This document shows positions 1-6,502 of a stretch of DNA of 15,019 nt, one piece after another. The notes under the pieces were generated by a model. The model searched no databases and had not been told where the DNA came from. It worked only from the letters and a program-made list of their open reading frames with translations. Both the position numbers and the translations under genes were made by a program. Each line of letters starts with the position of its first letter. Within the stretch, counting starts at the first letter, position 1. Source of the stretch: an uncultured Clostridia bacterium (GTDB taxonomy: Bacteria; Bacillota; Clostridia; Oscillospirales; Acutalibacteraceae); contig CANRAN010000016.1 of the NCBI GenBank assembly GCA_947628595.1, forward strand, positions 1-15,019, in the 5' to 3' direction.

Positions 1-34
1 TTTTATATATTTATTTTCTTTTATGCAAAAATGT

Positions 35-79
35 AAGGGCTGACGCACTGCGTTTTTTTACGCTTGTGCGACAGCCCTT
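35..79 (-). terminator. Strong hairpin, probable leftward terminator
   Basis: The arms AAGGGCTGACGCAC (35-48) and GTGCGACAGCCCTT (66-79) pair over 13 of 14 positions with one A-A mismatch. Inside, GCGT (50-53) pairs with ACGC (60-63) around a loop of six T. On the minus strand the hairpin is followed by ACATTTTTGC, a short U tract; the plus side has none. It therefore reads best as a terminator for leftward transcription. It lies about 110 nt beyond another hairpin at 189-235, so it may be a second-line terminator for the protease gene or end a separate short transcript. The pairing is seen directly; the function is inferred. Confidence 0.6.
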
Positions 80-188
80 CTGTATAATTTACACTGAAAA
101 ACAATAACAATATGTAAAGTGTGCCGCATTAAGCCTTAGTAAAATCAAACGAAACACTTTTTGCGGTAAATTTATTTATAATAAAATA

Positions 189-235
189 CAAGGCAATAGG
201 TTTGCCCTGTAATATGCATTAAACCTATTGCCTTG
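189..235 (-). terminator. Perfect 15-bp inverted repeat, terminator of the htrA-type gene
   Basis: CAAGGCAATAGGTTT (189-203) is a perfect inverted match to AAACCTATTGCCTTG (221-235), with a 17-nt loop. Reading leftward, the stem is followed by TATTTTATTATAAATAAATT, a broken U-rich tract. It lies about 120 nt beyond the protease stop codon and is the first strong hairpin that transcript would meet, so it is the likely rho-independent terminator. Confidence 0.65.
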
Positions 236-355
236 AACACACACTAACTCATCATTCCGAACCGACTGTCAGGCTCTCCTCATACCTCCGAATTAATCAA
301 TCACTTAAAACAGTTACTCAATACTATATAACCCCCACAGCGGAATATCTCTTTA

Positions 356-1909
356 TTATCTGAAGAAATCACCATACGGAAAGTCATAGCCATCTGTGTT
401 TTGAGAGGATTCCTCATCTTCAGCGGCTTTTTCATCAAGAGTAACATCAAGCTCCTTGGTCTGACCGTCACGATAAATAGTTATCTTTATCTTATCCCCT
501 GCCTTATGCTTTGAGATAACCTGCCTAAGCTGAGCAGAATTTGAAATTTCCGTATCATCAACCTTAGTTATACAGTCATATACCTTTATTCCTGATTTTT
601 CGGCGGCAGAACCATCGGTGACTGCGGATACGTATACACCCGGTTTATCTACCCTGTATATAAACATTGACTGTTCATCAGTAATATCCATAAGGTTTAC
701 ACCGAGGTATGCTCTTCCGCCCACATATCCCTTTGACTTAAGGTCGTCAAGAATATCGATAATATCATTAACAGGAATTGCAAAACCAAGTCCTTCAACT
801 GATGTGCCCGATGAGGTCGAGCTTGACTTAGCAACAACTATTCCTATCAGATTACCGTTTGAATCAAACAGACCTCCGCCCGAATTTCCGGGATTTATCG
901 CCGCATTTGTCTGAAGAAGATTCATAGTCTTGTTATCAATTTCAATTTCCCTGTCAAGTGCACTTATTATACCGTCCGTCACCGTACCACCGAGTCTTCC
1001 CAAGGGATTACCTATCGCAATAGCCGCCTGACCCACGCACAGCTTATCCGAATTCCCGAAAGTGGCAGTCGTAAGACCTGTTTCGTCTATTTTTAGAAGG
1101 GCAACATCAAGTGTTGAATCCTTACCTACAAGCTTTGCACTATATGTTTGGGTATTTGTAAGACGTACCTGTATCTTAGATGCTCCGTCTATAACATGAT
1201 TATTAGTTATAATATAACCGTCTTCGGAAATTATAACACCGCTTCCGGCGGATTGCTGAACATACTGTCCGTAAAAGCTGTCATAGGTGGTTGTTTCCGT
1301 TGTTATTTCGACAACCGAATCCTTCACCTTTGCAGCAACTTCCTGAGTGGTCGTCGGCGTAACATCTGTATCGCTTGCCTGTGTTATTTTCAACACGGAG
1401 TCATCATTACCTGACCCGGAGTTGTTCTTGCTGCTCTCATTCTCGGAGGATTCAGATGTTAATAAAGAATCACCGTTTGCCAAATAAGATCCGAGAAAGC
1501 CTCCGCCGACTCCAACACACGCCGAAAGTACCAATGCTGCCGCTATAATTCCTAAACCCTTACCCTTAGATTTTTTCTTTTCTGGGACAGGCTGCTGATA
1601 AACATTTTCACCCTGTGTATTGTCCGCACCATTAGTATATTCAGCATTATACATATTATACTGCGCCATTCCCGGTCTCTGCTGTGTCGGATATACGTTA
1701 TGATCAACCGGCTCGGTTCTGCTGTAAATCTCAGCTGTTTGCTGTTCCTGCATTGCCTGTGATTGTTGCGGAACATTGTTCTGAGGTCCTGCTGATACCT
1801 GCTCAAGAGAGGATATATTCTGTCCATATGTCGGCTCGGATACATCGCTGTGATTTTCCCCCGGAAAACTTCCCGTATTGTTGTTATTTTTAAAATTTCT
1901 GTTATCCAT
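356..1909 (-). CDS. Membrane-anchored HtrA/DegP-type serine protease with PDZ domain
   Basis: This 517-residue trypsin-like serine protease of the HtrA (S1C) family acts in envelope protein quality control. Residues 1-112 are a Gln/Asn-rich cytoplasmic segment ending in a Lys-rich stretch. A membrane anchor follows at about 117-143, then a Ser/Asn-rich linker to about 185. The catalytic domain has His238 in TNNHVI, Asp268 in TLDVALL and Ser343 in NPGNSGGGL, so the triad is intact. One PDZ domain spans about 400-492, followed by an acidic tail. The start is the ATG at 1909, because GGAGGTT (1915-1921) sits 5 nt upstream; the frame stays open another 38 codons, but that stretch is AT-rich leader without a ribosome binding site. 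It is transcribed alone, divergent from the PHP gene. This topology is typical of Gram-positive HtrA-like proteins; the substrates are unknown. Confidence 0.93.
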   Translation of the reverse strand: MDNRNFKNNNNTGSFPGENHSDVSEPTYGQNISSLEQVSAGPQNNVPQQSQAMQEQQTAEIYSRTEPVDHNVYPTQQRPGMAQYNMYNAEYTNGADNTQGENVYQQPVPEKKKSKGKGLGIIAAALVLSACVGVGGGFLGSYLANGDSLLTSESSENESSKNNSGSGNDDSVLKITQASDTDVTPTTTQEVAAKVKDSVVEITTETTTYDSFYGQYVQQSAGSGVIISEDGYIITNNHVIDGASKIQVRLTNTQTYSAKLVGKDSTLDVALLKIDETGLTTATFGNSDKLCVGQAAIAIGNPLGRLGGTVTDGIISALDREIEIDNKTMNLLQTNAAINPGNSGGGLFDSNGNLIGIVVAKSSSTSSGTSVEGLGFAIPVNDIIDILDDLKSKGYVGGRAYLGVNLMDITDEQSMFIYRVDKPGVYVSAVTDGSAAEKSGIKVYDCITKVDDTEISNSAQLRQVISKHKAGDKIKITIYRDGQTKELDVTLDEKAAEDEESSQNTDGYDFPYGDFFR

Positions 1910-1914
1910 ATAAT

Positions 1915-1921
1915 AACCTCC
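1915..1921 (-). promoter_or_regulatory. Ribosome binding site deciding the protease start
   Basis: GGAGGTT on the minus strand, 5 nt before the ATG at 1909. It selects this start over an upstream in-frame ATG at 2023 that has no such site. Confidence 0.85.
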
Positions 1922-1951
1922 ATTTATTAATTTCTTTTTTCTTACAATGAT

Positions 1952-1983
1952 ATTATAAAATAAACAGCTAAAAAGTGTATCAA
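1952..1983 (-). promoter_or_regulatory. Weak candidate promoter for the protease gene
   Basis: On the minus strand a perfect TATAAT (1952-1957) lies about 43 nt before the start codon. The nearest -35-like hexamer, TTGATA (1978-1983), is 20 nt away, which is longer than the usual 16-18. The -10 box is good and the pairing is poor, so another sigma factor or activator could be involved. Confidence 0.3.
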
Positions 1984-2021
1984 CAAATATAATATTTTTT
2001 TGAAACAATATATTAATTATC

Positions 2022-2039
2022 ACTTAAATTTTTTTAAGT
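2022..2039. repeat. 18-bp AT-rich palindrome between divergent genes
   Basis: ACTTAAA (2022-2028) and TTTAAGT (2033-2039) form a perfect inverted repeat around TTTT. It lies between the leftward protease and the rightward PHP gene. It could be an operator or may simply reflect AT-rich composition. Confidence 0.35.
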
Positions 2040-2131
2040 AAATTAATATTTCAACTGAATATGTTTTAACTCTATTTTTTTGTTTTGTCAAGTATATTTT
2101 ATGCTTAATTATGTATCTACTGAATTATTAT

Positions 2132-2160
2132 TTGTATTTTTCAGGATATTATGATAAAAT
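2132..2160 (+). promoter_or_regulatory. Promoter of the PHP-GH3 unit with extended -10
   Basis: TTGTAT (2132-2137), a 17-nt spacer and TAAAAT (2155-2160), preceded by TG one base upstream (TGATAAAAT), match a sigma-A promoter with extended -10. The predicted RNA start near 2167 leaves a leader of about 36 nt before the TTG start codon. Confidence 0.55.
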
Positions 2161-2186
2161 AATAATTAGGGATATCGGTTAAAAGT

Positions 2187-2193
2187 AAGGGGG
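2187..2193 (+). promoter_or_regulatory. Ribosome binding site supporting a TTG start
   Basis: AAGGGGG lies 9 nt before the TTG at 2203. No ATG near the N-terminus would keep the metal-binding HTHT motif at residues 6-9, so this site decides the TTG start. Confidence 0.8.
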
Positions 2194-2202
2194 AACAAAG
2201 AA

Positions 2203-2979
2203 TTGAAAACAAACTTCCATACACATACGTATCGTTGTCTTCATGCAATAGGAACCGAAAGGGATTATGTCGAGGAGGCAGTAAATAAAGGTTTAGAGGA
2301 ACTCGGATTTTCCGATCATGCCCCGTTTCCCGACAAGGACTACGGACTGCGTATGAAATACGAGGAGCTTGAAGATTATATTAATGAAATAGACAATCTG
2401 AAAAAAGAGTATGAAAACAAACTTAGAATATTCAAGGGGCTGGAGATTGAATATCATCCCTGCTACACAGAATATTATACAACACTTCTGAAAAAATTCA
2501 AGTTTGATTATCTTGCACTGGGTGAGCATACCTATACGACAAAATCAGGCTTTTTCAGAAATATATTTTTTGCCGAAAGCACAGACGACTATGTTGATTA
2601 TGCCTGCGGCATTTCCGAGGCACTGTCTACGGGCTTTTTCACTTTTGTTGCACATCCCGATCTAATGTTTCTAAATGATTTTGCTTGGGATAAAAATTGC
2701 GACAAAGCCTGCGATCTGATACTTTGTGCGGCAGAAAAACATAATATACCGCTTGAATATAACGCAAATGGGTTGAGAAGAGGTATAAACCATTACCCGG
2801 ACGGAGTACGTCATCCATACCCTGATGATCGTTTCTGGAAGCTTGTGAGCGGAAGTAAAATAAGGGTTCTGATAGGTTCAGACTGCCATACTCCGGAGCA
2901 GCTTCGCGACGAGTTTGTCATACGTGCAGAGGATAAATGTGCCGAGCTTAAGCTTAATATGATCGAAACTGTATTTTAA
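2203..2979 (+). CDS. PHP-domain phosphoesterase, histidinol-phosphatase (HisJ) family
   Basis: This 258-residue protein covers a complete PHP domain. The expected metal-binding residues are visible: His6 and His8 in HTHT, Asp38-His39 in FSDHAPFP, Glu81 in GLEIEY, His109 in LGEH, His151 in VAHPD, and Asp227 and His229 in GSDCHT. The N-terminal HTHT-x-C-x-HA-x-GT pattern and the length are those of the HisJ family, which removes phosphate from histidinol phosphate. No other histidine gene is in the window, so the substrate could be a different phosphomonoester. Translation starts at TTG, with AAGGGGG 9 nt upstream. A GH3 glycosidase starts 12 nt after its stop, so the two are probably cotranscribed. 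The PHP fold is certain; the specific substrate is not. Confidence 0.85.
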   Translation: MKTNFHTHTYRCLHAIGTERDYVEEAVNKGLEELGFSDHAPFPDKDYGLRMKYEELEDYINEIDNLKKEYENKLRIFKGLEIEYHPCYTEYYTTLLKKFKFDYLALGEHTYTTKSGFFRNIFFAESTDDYVDYACGISEALSTGFFTFVAHPDLMFLNDFAWDKNCDKACDLILCAAEKHNIPLEYNANGLRRGINHYPDGVRHPYPDDRFWKLVSGSKIRVLIGSDCHTPEQLRDEFVIRAEDKCAELKLNMIETVF

Positions 2980-2991
2980 AAAGGTGGTTCA

Positions 2992-4287
2992 ATGAAAATA
3001 AAAAAACGGAAAAAAATCCTATCGCTTCTTCTTACACTATTCGTTGTTGCGAGTATTCCTGCCTGTAACGGAGGTTCCGATATAAAATCTTCCGAGGCTG
3101 TGAAGGATTCTGTTGAACATTCCGAGGAAAAATCCGTGGTTTTACAGGAAAGCTCTCAAAACAATAAGGTATCCTCGGAAGCAGAATTACCACAATCCGC
3201 AGAAGAAAGCAGCAAAGCTATTGACAATGCTGACAGCCTTGGATTTCCGGAAGAATGGCAGGATAACGGAATATTTTCCTCCAAATATAAAATGGCATAT
3301 GAACTTGTTGAAAATATGAGTACGGAGGAAAAGGTAGGACAGCTTCTCCTTGCAAGGTGTCCGACAGTAGATGCAGTTTCAGAGGCTAAGGAATTTCATA
3401 TCGGCGGATATATTCTTTTTGGAAGGGATATTGACGGACGGACTAAAAATGAAATAACAGCTGAGGTTCGCTCTTGTGTTTCTTCACAGGATATACCTAT
3501 GATAATAGCTGTTGATGAGGAGGGCGGAACTGTGAGCAGGCTCAGCTGGAATAAGGAGCTTACAGATAAACCTTTTAAATCACCACGTGAACTTTTTGAC
3601 GATGGAGGTATTCAAGCTATTGTTGATGACGTTAAAAATAAATGTGAACTTATGAAAGAGCTTAATATTAATACTAATCTTGCACCTGTTTGTGATATAA
3701 GCAAGATGCCCGGAGATTTTATGTATGACCGTTCACTCGGGCAAAATCCCGATATCACAGCTGATTATGTAGGGCAATATACAAAGGCAAGTCAGGAAAA
3801 CGGCATTTCCGTCACACTCAAGCATTTTCCCGGATACGGTAATAACGTAGATACACACACCTCAGTTGCCGTTGATAAAAGAAATTATGAAACATTTTTA
3901 AATAACGATTTTATCCCATTTAGGGCAGGTATTGATGCAGGAGCACATATGGTGCTTGTAAGTCATAATATCGTTGAATGTATGGATAAAAATAATCCCG
4001 CATCACTTTCGCCGAAGGTTCATGAAATTCTGCGGAATGAATTGGGATTTACAGGTATTATAGTTACAGATGATCTTGCTATGGATGCTGTCGATGATTA
4101 TGTCACAGACCATTCCCCCTATACGTATGCTGTACTTGCCGGAAACGATATGCTTTGTGTTACCGATTATGTTCAGGCATATAATGATATTCTGGATGAC
4201 ATCAATAACGGGGTAATTGATATTGATCTGATAAATCATGCTGCAATGCGTGTTTTAGCTTGGAAAATGATTAAAAATATGCTATAA
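2992..4287 (+). CDS. GH3 beta-N-acetylhexosaminidase lipoprotein (NagZ-like)
   Basis: This 431-residue glycoside hydrolase family 3 protein should release N-acetylglucosamine from muropeptide-type sugars. A basic N-terminus, a hydrophobic stretch and the lipobox SIPAC put the lipidated cysteine at residue 25. Residues 26-95 are a Ser/Glu-rich linker and the barrel domain covers about 100-430. NagZ hallmarks are LKHFPGYG (276-283), the DTH dyad (Asp287, His289) that acts as general acid/base in this subfamily, and VTDDLAMDA with Asp360 as likely nucleophile. Only the catalytic domain is present, without the extra C-terminal domain of longer homologues. AAGGTGG (2981-2987) precedes the ATG and the gene follows the PHP gene by 12 nt. 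It should act outside the membrane in peptidoglycan turnover. Its stop is 5 nt from the converging stop of the next gene. Confidence 0.9.
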   Translation: MKIKKRKKILSLLLTLFVVASIPACNGGSDIKSSEAVKDSVEHSEEKSVVLQESSQNNKVSSEAELPQSAEESSKAIDNADSLGFPEEWQDNGIFSSKYKMAYELVENMSTEEKVGQLLLARCPTVDAVSEAKEFHIGGYILFGRDIDGRTKNEITAEVRSCVSSQDIPMIIAVDEEGGTVSRLSWNKELTDKPFKSPRELFDDGGIQAIVDDVKNKCELMKELNINTNLAPVCDISKMPGDFMYDRSLGQNPDITADYVGQYTKASQENGISVTLKHFPGYGNNVDTHTSVAVDKRNYETFLNNDFIPFRAGIDAGAHMVLVSHNIVECMDKNNPASLSPKVHEILRNELGFTGIIVTDDLAMDAVDDYVTDHSPYTYAVLAGNDMLCVTDYVQAYNDILDDINNGVIDIDLINHAAMRVLAWKMIKNML

Positions 4288-4292
4288 TGATT

Positions 4293-4619
4293 TCAGACGG
4301 ATAATAGATCTTCAATGATTTCCTCATAAATCTCCGGCATATTTGCCCCTTCTACCTGCTCAATAGGTTCACCGTCTCTTATAAATATGACACAGGGAAC
4401 ACTTTCAACTTCATAGTGCAGAAAAATATCCGGAGATTGCTCGGCATCAACAGCATAAACATTTATACAGTCTGCGTACTTTTCCGCAATTTCTTCTATA
4501 ACGGTACCAAGTGCCCTGCTCCTTGTATCCGTATATTCGTAAAAAAATACAAGTGAAGTACCGGTTCCCAGTCTCTCCTCGAAGTCGTATGAATCTATCT
4601 GTATAATATAATCATTCAT
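4293..4619 (-). CDS. Thioredoxin-fold protein lacking the CXXC active site
   Basis: This 108-residue protein matches a thioredoxin fold in length and order. A beta strand, SLVFFYEYT (22-30), is followed by the helix that normally starts with CXXC, then NVYAVDAEQSPD (53-64) and VESVPCVIFIRDG (71-83) with the conserved cis-proline at Pro75. Where WCGPC is expected it has YTDTRS (29-34), so no redox-active pair is present. Two other cysteines, Cys51 and Cys76, remain. I infer a non-redox binding or chaperone role, or a mechanism using Cys76. The start at 4619 is set by AGGAGAGGG (4626-4634), 6 nt upstream; the 37 codons upstream run into a terminator hairpin and are not coding. It converges with the GH3 gene. 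Confidence 0.72.
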   Translation of the reverse strand: MNDYIIQIDSYDFEERLGTGTSLVFFYEYTDTRSRALGTVIEEIAEKYADCINVYAVDAEQSPDIFLHYEVESVPCVIFIRDGEPIEQVEGANMPEIYEEIIEDLLSV

Positions 4620-4625
4620 TTTTAT

Positions 4626-4634
4626 CCCTCTCCT
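4626..4634 (-). promoter_or_regulatory. Ribosome binding site deciding the thioredoxin-fold start
   Basis: AGGAGAGGG on the minus strand, 6 nt before the ATG at 4619. It argues against the longer in-frame start at 4730. Confidence 0.8.
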
Positions 4635-4688
4635 ATATTTTCTATACATTGGCAGAAGTGTGTATTTCATCGCTGTTTCCATATATTG

Positions 4689-4740
4689 AAAAAAATTACC
4701 ACCTGTATAAATAACGGCATTTTTCGCCATACAAAGGTGA
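4689..4740 (-). terminator. Terminator between the two small leftward genes
   Basis: Reading leftward, CACCTTTGTAT pairs with ATACAGGTG, with two unpaired T. An inner GGC/GCC stem closes around GAAAAAT. The structure is followed by TAATTTTTTTC (U tract at 4689-4695). It lies just past the stop of the membrane-protein gene at 4761, so that gene and the thioredoxin-fold gene appear to be separate transcripts. Confidence 0.55.
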
Positions 4741-4760
4741 TATTATAAAAACACAATTTT

Positions 4761-5138
4761 TTATCTGTTTTTAGACCTGTTATCCAGAGCTATTCTCAAT
4801 GCAACGGCAGTCTTGCCCACAAAGGGAAGGAGCTTTTGCTGAAATTTCAGCGCATAGCCTATTCCCATTACCATGAGCATTACATAGGCCACACTGATAC
4901 CAATGGATAGAAGCAGAACAGTAACGATCTGCAAAGCCGGTATTACAGACAAAAGCAGATAAATAAGAAAATCAATAAAATAAAGCAATACAAAAAAAGC
5001 AAAAAGAATCCCTCCCTGGAATGTATGAAAGCGAAGGTCGGGATTATTCTTCTCGACAGCAAAGTGTCCTATTACAAAAAGAACACCTATATATGAAATT
5101 GCCGATAAAAATTTAATATTTCCATCACTCTCGTTCAT
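4761..5138 (-). CDS. Small membrane protein, DUF4870/Tic20-like
   Basis: This 125-residue integral membrane protein has a short acidic N-terminus and hydrophobic segments at about 10-26, 43-66 and 70-96, ending in a basic tail. The stretch RFHTFQGGILF (36-46), just before the second membrane segment, resembles the conserved HxxQ-containing loop of the DUF4870/Tic20-like family. The biochemical role of that family in bacteria is not established. The start at 5138 is chosen because GGAGGTG (5143-5149) lies directly upstream; 19 further codons upstream have no such site and overlap the promoter region. The family assignment is from recalled sequence pattern and is moderately sure; membrane localisation is sure. 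Confidence 0.75.
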   Translation of the reverse strand: MNESDGNIKFLSAISYIGVLFVIGHFAVEKNNPDLRFHTFQGGILFAFFVLLYFIDFLIYLLLSVIPALQIVTVLLLSIGISVAYVMLMVMGIGYALKFQQKLLPFVGKTAVALRIALDNRSKNR

Positions 5139-5166
5139 ATTGCACCTCCGTTCCAGCATATAGTAT

Positions 5167-5195
5167 ATTCTATAATATCGGAATAAAAAATTCAA
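5167..5195 (-). promoter_or_regulatory. Candidate promoter of the DUF4870-like gene
   Basis: On the minus strand TTGAAT (5190-5195), a 17-nt spacer and TAGAAT (5167-5172) resemble a sigma-A promoter. The RNA would start near 5160, about 22 nt before the start codon, just leaving room for the ribosome binding site. Confidence 0.4.
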
Positions 5196-5267
5196 GTGGT
5201 ATTATATGAACAGGCAGTAAAAGAATATAAAAGATGTGTTTTTCATATATATGTTGAGAAAGCTAAC

Positions 5268-5280
5268 GAGGCACAGCCTC
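5268..5280 (+). repeat. Short hairpin next to the S1-gene ribosome binding site
   Basis: GAGGC-ACA-GCCTC (5268-5280) is a perfect 5-bp stem with a 3-nt loop. It ends 3 nt before the AAAGGA ribosome binding site of the S1-domain gene. It may influence translation initiation, but no regulator can be named. Confidence 0.35.
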
Positions 5281-5299
5281 AAGAAAGGAATGAAGCAAA

Positions 5300-6259
5300 A
5301 TGACAGGATATTATCCTGAAGGCAGACTTATCACCACGGCGGAAAATATATCCGCTATGCAGTCTATGTCCTCACTTACAGATGCTTTTCACGAAGGCAG
5401 AATACTTGAGGGCAGGGCTGTTGTATGCGATTCGGCGCATAACCTTATCGTTGACCTCGGAATAATGAAAGGTATTATTCCCAGAGAGGAGGGTGCTATC
5501 GGTATAAGAGAAGGAACTGTGAGAGATATAGCCGTGATATCAAGAGTAAATCGTCCGGTATGCTTTGTTATAACAGATTTCACAAAAAATGAGCTTGGAA
5601 AAACCGTTGCTGTTCTTTCAAGAAGACTTGCTCAGGAAAGGTGTATGCATGAATATGTTGAAAATCTCATACCCGGCGATATTATTGATGCAAAAATAAC
5701 ACATCTCGATTCCTTTGGTGCTTTTGCCGATATAGGTTGCGGCATTGTTTCACTGCTCCCTATCGATTCAATATCCGTGTCAAGAATTGACCACCCGAGA
5801 GAACGCTTTTCGGTCGGTATGGAAATAAAAGCGATAGTAAAATCCTTTGAGGGAGGAAGAATAAGTCTTACACATAAGGAACTCCTCGGAACATGGGAAG
5901 AAAATGTAAGCCGTTTTGAAATAGGAGAAACCGTTGCCGGAATAATACGTTCTGTTGAGGATTACGGTGCATTTGTTGAACTTGCTCCAAATCTTGCAGG
6001 TCTTGCCGAAATGAAGGATAATATAAGAGCCGGACAACAGGCAAGTGTATATATAAAAAATATAATCCCATCAAGAATGAAAATAAAGCTTATTATCATT
6101 GATACTTTTGATTACGAATATCAGCCTAACACACCGGAATATTTTTATCATGGCAATCATATAGACAAATTCAGATATTCGCCCCCGTCATCGGATAAGA
6201 TAATTGAAACGGATTTTTCGGCTCTGCAAAACTATGAGCCTGTTCTTCTCGGAATTTAA
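5300..6259 (+). CDS. RNA-binding protein with three S1 domains
   Basis: This 319-residue protein has three consecutive OB-fold S1 motifs at about 35-108, 125-193 and 208-266. The clearest signatures are ITHLDSFGAFADIG (133-146) with RISLTHKELLG (187-197), and GIIRSVEDYGAFVEL (214-228). The first domain is divergent. A C-terminal segment of about 50 residues (267-319), rich in Tyr and Pro, has no recognisable domain. It resembles the S1-like proteins annotated as small-subunit protein S1 in Clostridia, but has half the number of domains of the E. coli protein, so a role in mRNA binding or translation is likely and ribosomal identity is not proven. The AAAGGA site is about 11 nt from the ATG, slightly far. 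It stands alone, 243 nt before ilvE. Confidence 0.85.
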   Translation: MTGYYPEGRLITTAENISAMQSMSSLTDAFHEGRILEGRAVVCDSAHNLIVDLGIMKGIIPREEGAIGIREGTVRDIAVISRVNRPVCFVITDFTKNELGKTVAVLSRRLAQERCMHEYVENLIPGDIIDAKITHLDSFGAFADIGCGIVSLLPIDSISVSRIDHPRERFSVGMEIKAIVKSFEGGRISLTHKELLGTWEENVSRFEIGETVAGIIRSVEDYGAFVELAPNLAGLAEMKDNIRAGQQASVYIKNIIPSRMKIKLIIIDTFDYEYQPNTPEYFYHGNHIDKFRYSPPSSDKIIETDFSALQNYEPVLLGI

Positions 6260-6304
6260 CAATAATAAAATCCCGATACAACGTGATATCTGCATAGATC
6301 TTTG

Positions 6305-6341
6305 ACCCGATCTGTATAAAATCGTCTTATACAGGTCGGGT
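6305..6341 (+). terminator. 15-bp hairpin after the S1-domain gene, without a U tract
   Basis: ACCCGATCTGTATAA (6305-6319) pairs with TTATACAGGTCGGGT (6327-6341) over all 15 positions with one G-U pair and a 7-nt loop. What follows is ATGCTTATATG, which is not a proper U tract, and the opposite strand is no better. It begins 45 nt after the S1 stop. It may be a weak terminator or an mRNA 3'-end stabiliser. Confidence 0.45.
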
Positions 6342-6435
6342 ATGCTTATATGTAATAAAGCCTATGCTAAAACGGCTAATATGAAATTTTCCGATATAAA
6401 ACTTGCAAAATTTATATATTGATACCTTAAAATTG

Positions 6436-6464
6436 TTGACAGATATTTCAAAGGGTTATATAAT
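6436..6464 (+). promoter_or_regulatory. Perfect sigma-A promoter of ilvE
   Basis: TTGACA (6436-6441), a 17-nt spacer and TATAAT (6459-6464) match the housekeeping consensus in all twelve positions. The RNA should start near 6471, giving a leader of about 32 nt. That is too short for a T-box or leader-peptide attenuator, so expression looks strong and constitutive unless a repressor acts. Confidence 0.9.
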
Positions 6465-6502
6465 ATAAACATAATTAATTTAACCGAAAGGAAGTCCTTA
6501 TA

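Larger units (their letters stand above)
1..355. other. Intergenic region left of the protease gene
   Basis: This 355-bp stretch contains no convincing gene on either strand. It holds the two hairpins listed separately (35-79 and 189-235) and AT-rich filler. A TATAAT at 83-88 on the plus strand has no acceptable -35 box at the usual distance. The segment between the hairpins (80-188) has no ribosome binding site with an open frame of useful length. It is best read as the 3' region of the leftward protease gene. Confidence 0.5.

Noticed and set aside
1910..2023. Extended N-terminus of the protease starting at 2023
   Set aside because: The extra 38 codons are AT-rich, overlap the likely promoter, and lack a ribosome binding site, while GGAGGTT directly precedes the ATG at 1909.
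4620..4730. Extended N-terminus of the thioredoxin-fold protein
   Set aside because: It overlaps the terminator hairpin and U tract at 4689-4740; AGGAGAGGG marks the start at 4619.
6260..6502. T-box or attenuator upstream of ilvE
   Set aside because: The consensus promoter at 6436-6464 leaves only about 32 nt of leader, and no T-box motif or antiterminator structure is visible.
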